Source: Pseudomonas sp. ATCC PTA-122608 (GTDB taxonomy: Bacteria; Pseudomonadota; Gammaproteobacteria; Pseudomonadales; Pseudomonadaceae). From it: 36,819 bases of DNA. Of the stretch, positions 33,201-36,819 are shown in pieces. The stretch is taken from the NCBI RefSeq assembly GCF_001952855.1, contig NZ_LPNO01000024.1, forward strand, positions 172,807 to 209,625, in the 5' to 3' direction. Under the pieces are notes generated by a model. The model searched no databases, had not been told where the DNA came from, and worked only from the letters and a program-made list of their open reading frames with translations. Positions within the stretch are counted from its first letter, which is position 1, and every line of letters begins with the position of its first letter. A program made the translations under genes and the position numbers.

Positions 33201-36200
33201 GATATCCAGGCGTCCGCTGCCATGACCGGCGCCGTCAGCAATCACTGCGCCCGGTGCGCCTTTGGCGCCTTGCCAGATCAGGTTGGCGGTGTGAATGGTC
33301 GCCACATCATCGGCATTGCCCGCCCCGTAGATCGCCGGCGTCGACAGCACCAGGTTGCTCAGCAACGACTTGCCGGTCACCGAATCGTAGGTATCAAGGG
33401 TAGTGGTGCCGTAGAAGTTGAACGCCTGGCCGGCCGACAGTTGCAGGGTTTCCAGGGCCGGGGCACCCGATTGGGTGTCACCGCGCAGCAAGCGTTCGAG
33501 CACTTGCTGGTTGAGGGTCAGGCCCGATGGCAGCACGTTGCGCGCGGCGGCATCGGCCAGCCCCGCCGCGCTGCCGACGTTGATATTGCTCAGGGCCAGC
33601 GCCAGGTGACGCGTGCCGTAGCGCACCTGGTCGTCCAACTGCAGCGCTGTATCGGTTGCAGCGACGATACTGCCCTCGGAATAGAGCGTGGTCTGGCCCG
33701 AGCAATTGCCGCTCGGGCACACACCGATCTTGATACCGCCCGAAGGATTGGCACCGGTGTTTACGTAAGGCAGCACATTGAGCAGGCCATTGGACACGGC
33801 CAACATGCTCGGCACACCCTGGTAAACATAACCGTCACGGGCGTCATAGATCGCCGCACCTCGCCCCAGCGTACTGATCGACGCGCCCTGCTCAACCACG
33901 ATATCGCCGCGGCCCGATACCATGATCACTTCCGGTGCCGAGAGGGTTGCACCGCTGCGCAGGGTGACCCCATTGCCCGCGGCGTTGGCACCAAAGGGGA
34001 ACTTGATGATATTGCCGTTACGCCCATATTCCACTTGGGGCAGGCCACCGATAACCAGGCGTTTGGCGCCCAGACTATTAAGGCTTTGGGCGGTGAGCGT
34101 GAGGCCCTCGTAGGCTGCCAAGGGATTATTGGCATCAACGATCTGGGTGCTTCGGCTCTCGACCGTATCACCGCCCAGGTTGATCACCCCCACGGTGCCG
34201 CCGTAGCCGCCTTTGGCGGCTTCAAAGTTGCCAATGCCCTGGAACGAGAACGTCTCTTTGCCCCCGCCGCCGTAAAACCCCAGCTTGAGGGTTTTGGCGT
34301 CCACTTCCAGCATCGGCCGTGGCACACCGAGCCTCGCGGCGTCGGCTATCGCGAACTGGGCGTAGCTGGTTTCGTTGTACTGCGAGTAGCGGCGCAAGGT
34401 GTCGGCCGAGGTCAGGATCACCTGGCTGTTGACGCTGTTGTGAATACCGGTGTTGATAATCGACAGTTGCCCGGCCATCGACCACGAACCGTTGCGCATC
34501 AGCGTGGTGCTGCCGTCACTGCCCTGGGCGGCGAGCCCGTTGATCTCAACCCGGAACGCCCCCGGCTTCAAGGCGTAGGTGGACGGCATCAAGGTGTAAG
34601 TGCCTGCCGGCAAGCCCGGAACGCCAGCACCGATGGTGATCTGCTGGCCCACCAGCGGCGTACTGGCGCCGGCTTCGCCAGTGGCGGGTGCATAGCCTGA
34701 TTGAACCCCCGGCACGATGGCATAGACCGGGTTTGTACCCAGCCCCGGCAAGGTGAAACCACCCTTTGCCCCGAACTGCACCAGCGGGTTGAAACGCGCA
34801 TCGGTAGAACCGCCGCGCCCGGAAATAAAGCCGGCCCCCAGCAATTCGCCGCCACCGGACAGGTCCAGCGTGGCGTCGGGCAATACGTCCACCGACTTGC
34901 CCCCCAGAATCACCCCGACCGACAGTTCTCCACCGTTGGTAGCGCCGATCCCGCCCTGCCCGGTGAAGACCACGGTCTTGCCGTTATAGCGATAAACCTG
35001 GCCATCCACGGTGCCGCCATACGGCAGGTCCAGGCCCTTGGCGCTGACCGAAGTCAGGCTGCCGGGCAGCAGTTCGACCTTGGTGCTGCCCAGGTTGCCG
35101 AGTTCGATCAACCCCAGCGGCGCACGCAATACACCGCCCTGCCTGATGGTGGCAGCGCCCAGTTGCAGGCGCCCGAATACCGAGTCCGGGGCAACGCCGT
35201 TGTCATCGCCGACCTTCTCGATCGTCAGGGTGCGAGTCGGGTCGAAGATCAGTTGATTGCCGTTGTTGCCGAGGCTGCCTACCAGCACTTGGGCCTTGAT
35301 CTCGGAACCCGGGTAGATACGCGCGGCGCGCAGGGTCATGTCGCCTGCTGAACTCAGGACGGTGCTGAAACCACTGGGTGTATTGCCGCCATCGCGCCCG
35401 GCGAGAAAACGCAGGTCGCCGCTGCTGTTGAGCCGAACCCGATCGAAGCCCTGATCGGCACCAAAGGTGAAGCGGTCGCGGATGTCCAGCAAGTCGCTGT
35501 CGACGGTCAACAAGCCCTGGCTGCGAAACGTCGGCGAAGAATCGCCGATGTTCGCCCGGGTCCACGCTTCCATCCCGGACCTGTCCGGCTCAAGCAAGCC
35601 GCTGAGGAGCACGTGCGGCGCACTGAGATTAATCTGCGAGGTCGGGTTCGCGTCGCGGGTCAGGCCAATACCGCCGGAATACAGCTGCAGGCTTTGCCCC
35701 ATGTGCAGCGAGGCAGCGCCGTCGAGATTCAGCGCCCCACGCACCAGCAGTGTCAGGTTGTCAAAACCACCGGCCTGGATCTGGTCGATACCGAGTGCGC
35801 CGTGCCCGTAGATCAATGAGTCTGCCGCCGCTTCTGCCGTGTCGGGCAACGCGGTGGCTTGATGCTGCTGGTTGATCACCAGTTCACGTAACAGCAGCAC
35901 ACGGTCTTTGACGTGCTGCTTCAAGTAAAACGGCGACTCGAGTGCCAGCGCCAGACGCCCGCCCGCCGCGCCGGCGCCACCGGCATTGGCCACGAAGTTG
36001 CCGTCCAGGTACAGGCCGTTGTTGGACGCGAACGCAAGAGTGCCGCCGTTGCTGGCCACCCGCGTGCGGCCCTGCCCCGGAACATCGAGCAGCGCCTGGC
36101 TGCCGGAGGCGTCCAGGCGTGCACCTTCGCGCACCACCACAAACAGGTCGCTGGCCTTGGCGATGCCGGTGGCCGGATCGATATCGCCACCGACGGTAAT

Positions 36201-36819
36201 CTTGCCGCCATCGCGTACCTGGCCATACACGCCGCCACGATTGTCGACAGCGGTTACAGCCCGCGAGGCCACGTCAATCACCGCCTGTTCGCCGATCCAG
36301 ATCGAACGGCCATGGCCGTTGCCCTCGACTTGTGAGGACTCAGTGTTGCTCAAGCCCGCGAGGCTCACAGTGCCGCCCCAGGCATTGAGCGTGCCGTCGA
36401 CGGTCAATTGGCCGATGCTGCGCAGGTTGATCGCCTGGCCGGGGTCCACATTAATCACCGCGCCTTTGCCGACGTTCAGGGCGGTGGTCGCCGCCAGCGC
36501 GCCTGAAGCATTCGTCGTACCGGCGCTGAGGTTCAGGCTCGCGCCACGACGTTGAGTCAACACACCTTTGACGGCGTCCTGCTGATACAGCTCGGGTGTC
36601 CAGCGTTCCAGCGCCGTGGTCGGGTCGCTGCCGCTTGGGGTGGACAGCGCCTGTTCGCCCAATCGGTAGACCGGCATGGACACCTCGACCCGGGTGCCGT
36701 CAGTGACCAGCAGCCCTTCGTTGCCGGTAATGTCGTAAGCCGAGAAGCCTTTATTGAAGAAGTCCCCTGCCAGGTGCAGGGTGTCGTCGCCCGGCGAACT
36801 CGCGTTGTCGCCGATCTGC
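27282..36819 (-). CDS. Giant filamentous-haemagglutinin-family exoprotein (TpsA-like, DUF3739-type C-terminal part), partial
   Basis: The frame is open from the right window edge to TAG at 27282-27284, giving 3,178 visible residues with the N-terminus missing. ATG 36683 is internal, since the frame continues upstream. The sequence is a long series of short beta-helix units rich in Gly, Asn, Asp and Leu (for example GGDLNIYGSI, GKNGLTLDGSAVLDAHGSQV), as in secreted filamentous adhesins. Near 28150-28450 there is a helical insert (FGFAGDSEQALAYFMQLPAE; FAREVYFAELQAGGREYNE) that I associate with DUF3739 filamentous-haemagglutinin proteins. Cysteine motifs occur at about 33700 (CPSGNC), 30640 (CSSSPEYC) and 30480 (CLDTPSFC). 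The C-terminus (DEERQQISL) shows no toxin domain or anchor. It would be exported by a TpsB, most likely the one at 17310-18908. Confidence 0.92.
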   Translation of the reverse strand, partial: QIGDNASSPGDDTLHLAGDFFNKGFSAYDITGNEGLLVTDGTRVEVSMPVYRLGEQALSTPSGSDPTTALERWTPELYQQDAVKGVLTQRRGASLNLSAGTTNASGALAATTALNVGKGAVINVDPGQAINLRSIGQLTVDGTLNAWGGTVSLAGLSNTESSQVEGNGHGRSIWIGEQAVIDVASRAVTAVDNRGGVYGQVRDGGKITVGGDIDPATGIAKASDLFVVVREGARLDASGSQALLDVPGQGRTRVASNGGTLAFASNNGLYLDGNFVANAGGAGAAGGRLALALESPFYLKQHVKDRVLLLRELVINQQHQATALPDTAEAAADSLIYGHGALGIDQIQAGGFDNLTLLVRGALNLDGAASLHMGQSLQLYSGGIGLTRDANPTSQINLSAPHVLLSGLLEPDRSGMEAWTRANIGDSSPTFRSQGLLTVDSDLLDIRDRFTFGADQGFDRVRLNSSGDLRFLAGRDGGNTPSGFSTVLSSAGDMTLRAARIYPGSEIKAQVLVGSLGNNGNQLIFDPTRTLTIEKVGDDNGVAPDSVFGRLQLGAATIRQGGVLRAPLGLIELGNLGSTKVELLPGSLTSVSAKGLDLPYGGTVDGQVYRYNGKTVVFTGQGGIGATNGGELSVGVILGGKSVDVLPDATLDLSGGGELLGAGFISGRGGSTDARFNPLVQFGAKGGFTLPGLGTNPVYAIVPGVQSGYAPATGEAGASTPLVGQQITIGAGVPGLPAGTYTLMPSTYALKPGAFRVEINGLAAQGSDGSTTLMRNGSWSMAGQLSIINTGIHNSVNSQVILTSADTLRRYSQYNETSYAQFAIADAARLGVPRPMLEVDAKTLKLGFYGGGGKETFSFQGIGNFEAAKGGYGGTVGVINLGGDTVESRSTQIVDANNPLAAYEGLTLTAQSLNSLGAKRLVIGGLPQVEYGRNGNIIKFPFGANAAGNGVTLRSGATLSAPEVIMVSGRGDIVVEQGASISTLGRGAAIYDARDGYVYQGVPSMLAVSNGLLNVLPYVNTGANPSGGIKIGVCPSGNCSGQTTLYSEGSIVAATDTALQLDDQVRYGTRHLALALSNINVGSAAGLADAAARNVLPSGLTLNQQVLERLLRGDTQSGAPALETLQLSAGQAFNFYGTTTLDTYDSVTGKSLLSNLVLSTPAIYGAGNADDVATIHTANLIWQGAKGAPGAVIADGAGHGSGRLDIKAERIEFGYGAFAQRDTNTVFDRLVLGFTNVNLNASERITANHKGSLSVYQRQGAYDPVSGFAYSGGNLNIVTPLMTGEGGSLNRITAGGTLDVAGAADTRGAVTGYGGELSFKGQTVRLATAVVLPSGKVTLQATDDLVLTDAALLDVAGRAEVFNDITKYGAGGDVLLDSRNGNIRQAAGSTIDLSARYNQGGKLRAVAVNAAGGLVDLQGKILGGSSGYYNAGGTYVPYQGGVVEIQAQRLGASGSLDQPFAALNQRLNEGAVFGGRSFQLKQGDLTIGNGLKANTINVSVDNGSLRVSGRVDASGERVGSINLAGKNGLTLDGSAVLDAHGSQVRVDSYGKIIDSPNRAMVVLGSGSGQLTLADGATIDLRHGTAGAAGNDGRNRGTLELNAPRIDNNDIAIDARGNLTIKGARAITLNGMVTYDDAPLMTDPTASGRPYQVIDQAYLDAKHVLSTAFINAALQNTNLLSNKLAGLNNATYADAFHLRPGVEIISKTPDGDLVVQGDVDLSGYRYASLNPNTQKTSVYGSGESGSLTLRAGGDLNIYGSINDGFSPPPETMNDKGWLLLTGRDFAGGEIIVPGNGVVLADGTTYLGGSVLNYDLPIKGMTVVAGTRLPTRATLAQDLTLPAGTVLAAAVLDASGNVLLAAGTLLNQPYALQAGVQLEAGSLLTQATQLRAMTWPKGVPLPGLSGALDGGQNVVTLDGDIALARGALIPVGTDVKLVGGVGSIELRPEVAGRQGKLWAIAPMLAEGSQSWSLRLVAGADTEAADSRLLQPDPSSGTLRLADSHYGMFAKEVPPKGVLVWTAFAVEDLANNGVEVKEGDPVDQAILDQFGLGSVADFCSSSPEYCSAKAGFAWSQEAETALAEQNIIVKAGTAMDDAWMLEMTGQTVAQFCLDTPSFCVALSAKEYAPTPSNSLFSVVRTGTGDLELLSAGNLSVNSTYGVYTAGTSSTTTEAGDPFNQPRALAGTTTVLKDPNSYFEQFVNGGSQSLYRAWYPEAGGNLTLNVGGNLTGQLDAGGLSVPSRPDPYDGGSNTADVGNWLWRQGSGNLATGGQAQPTAWWINFGTYTNIAADNLIGFTGFGTLGGGDLDVNVGGDAGSLKIPNFVGDVTNKRTQGLVLAVGSTGRVSSDGTLQLTGGGDMRVRVRGALNPVATLEVPDSRNGVLVNTRGNVQVQAASIGRIDLQYSTTNQVPGEVRAVEPLRSNRSTPQGGLTLVAGDSTFSLHTLDDLVLQTVEDAGRVRQYNRSAFSRDGVNGGSSSWFTLWTPNTAIDLYAEGGNLTPFVGAVTNTDLAVVYPSIVRATAASGSLYYGKAATLNDVAGYRYPLLLAPGQNGQLQFLAQDSIYAGGFTVTQSGAAPSSMATPWNPAIVATLGTQNYGNTSSTGNYNTYGNQGLSLFAFGPGTASEPLGNTADPSRFYALTGDLVGVSSGRIIGFNNANLPHAGETWYEGSRPVWMMAGRDIVSSGANPNDNGEINPGVLATGNLFVHNNKTDLSIVSAGRDIIYSSFNIAGPGALEITAGRNIVMDDKVSVTSLGPIIAGDVRPGASIVMQAGAGANGADYRRFVAAYLNPANLIAVGEPLSASGGKVAKTYENELVAWLVERFGFAGDSEQALAYFMQLPAEQQRVFAREVYFAELQAGGREYNESGGVRQGSYARGRAAIAALFPEKDVAGNTITYQGDIRLFGGAGVHTDFGGSIQMLTPGGSQTFGIEGVAPPASAGVITQGTGNIQLYSLGSILLGQSRIMTTFGGSIMGWSGEGDINAGRGSKTTVVYTPPKRVYDNWGNVTLSPAVPSTGAGIATLNPIPEVPAGDIDLIAPLGTIDAGEAGIRVSGNINIAALRVVNAANIQTQGKSSGVPVSAAVNTGAMSSASAAGAAASQAAEDAARSQQAAAKQGRASIVTVEVLSFGSEPVQRGPQEQQKTSGYNPNSPVQVLGAGPLSDQARARLTDEERQQISL

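Noticed and set aside
32190..34700. 836-residue open frame on the plus strand antisense to the exoprotein gene.
   Set aside because: It is a mirror of the repetitive, high-GC exoprotein gene. Its composition (many His, Arg, Gln, Ala runs) matches no protein family and there is no ribosome site.

Overview
The window looks like chromosomal DNA of a Pseudomonas of the P. fluorescens group. The support is high-GC coding with Pseudomonas-like codon use, intergenic REP/REPIN elements of the GTGGGAGCGGGCTTGCTCGCGAA type, and the gene content (PotE antiporter, AraC/LysR/Lrp regulators, a giant two-partner-secretion adhesin). No RNA gene, CRISPR array, intact insertion sequence or prophage was seen.

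Layout. (1) 1-3510: the 3' end of an unrecognised gene, then a large Upf1/Dna2-like superfamily 1 helicase, closed by a hairpin shared with the convergent zinc alcohol dehydrogenase (3569-4813). (2) 4924-6268, minus strand: a decaying metabolic group made of a collapsed saccharopine-dehydrogenase-like remnant, an intact VOC/glyoxalase gene and a short-chain dehydrogenase with two frameshifts. It is divergent from an AraC regulator (6399-7304). (3) potE (7354-8670). (4) 8671-9471: composite palindromic repeat copy 1. (5) 9480-19570, minus strand: an apparent nine-gene operon, followed by a LysR gene. Its order is a Phd-like/IS5-transposase-like chimera, the TpsB exporter, a DUF2341-LamG-ExbB fusion, ExbD, TonB, a Porin_5-type porin, a coiled-coil periplasmic protein, a YbjN protein and a parvulin isomerase. 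(6) 19718-20873: composite repeat copy 2, with three tandem REPINs. (7) 20882-26737: an Lrp/AsnC regulator divergent from a tyrosinase / unknown protein / c-type cytochrome operon. (8) 26747-27213: REPINs and a truncated copy 3. (9) 27282 to the window end, minus strand: a filamentous-haemagglutinin-family exoprotein, more than 3,178 residues, whose N-terminus lies outside the window.

How the genes may work together. The giant exoprotein (TpsA-like) and TpsB at 17310-18908 form a plausible two-partner secretion pair. What is unusual is that TpsB is embedded in a tight operon with its own ExbB/ExbD/TonB motor, a porin, a periplasmic coiled-coil protein and a proline isomerase. The ExbB subunit also carries a large extracytoplasmic DUF2341+LamG module. 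I infer a surface-adhesin system whose export, display or release is coupled to the proton-motive force; this is the best candidate for an undescribed system here. The tyrosinase cassette sits between the exoprotein gene and the exporter operon and is flanked by direct copies of the composite repeat, so it may have been inserted into an ancestral tpsA-tpsB locus.

Functions are inferred from reading translated sequence and motifs by eye; no database search was run.
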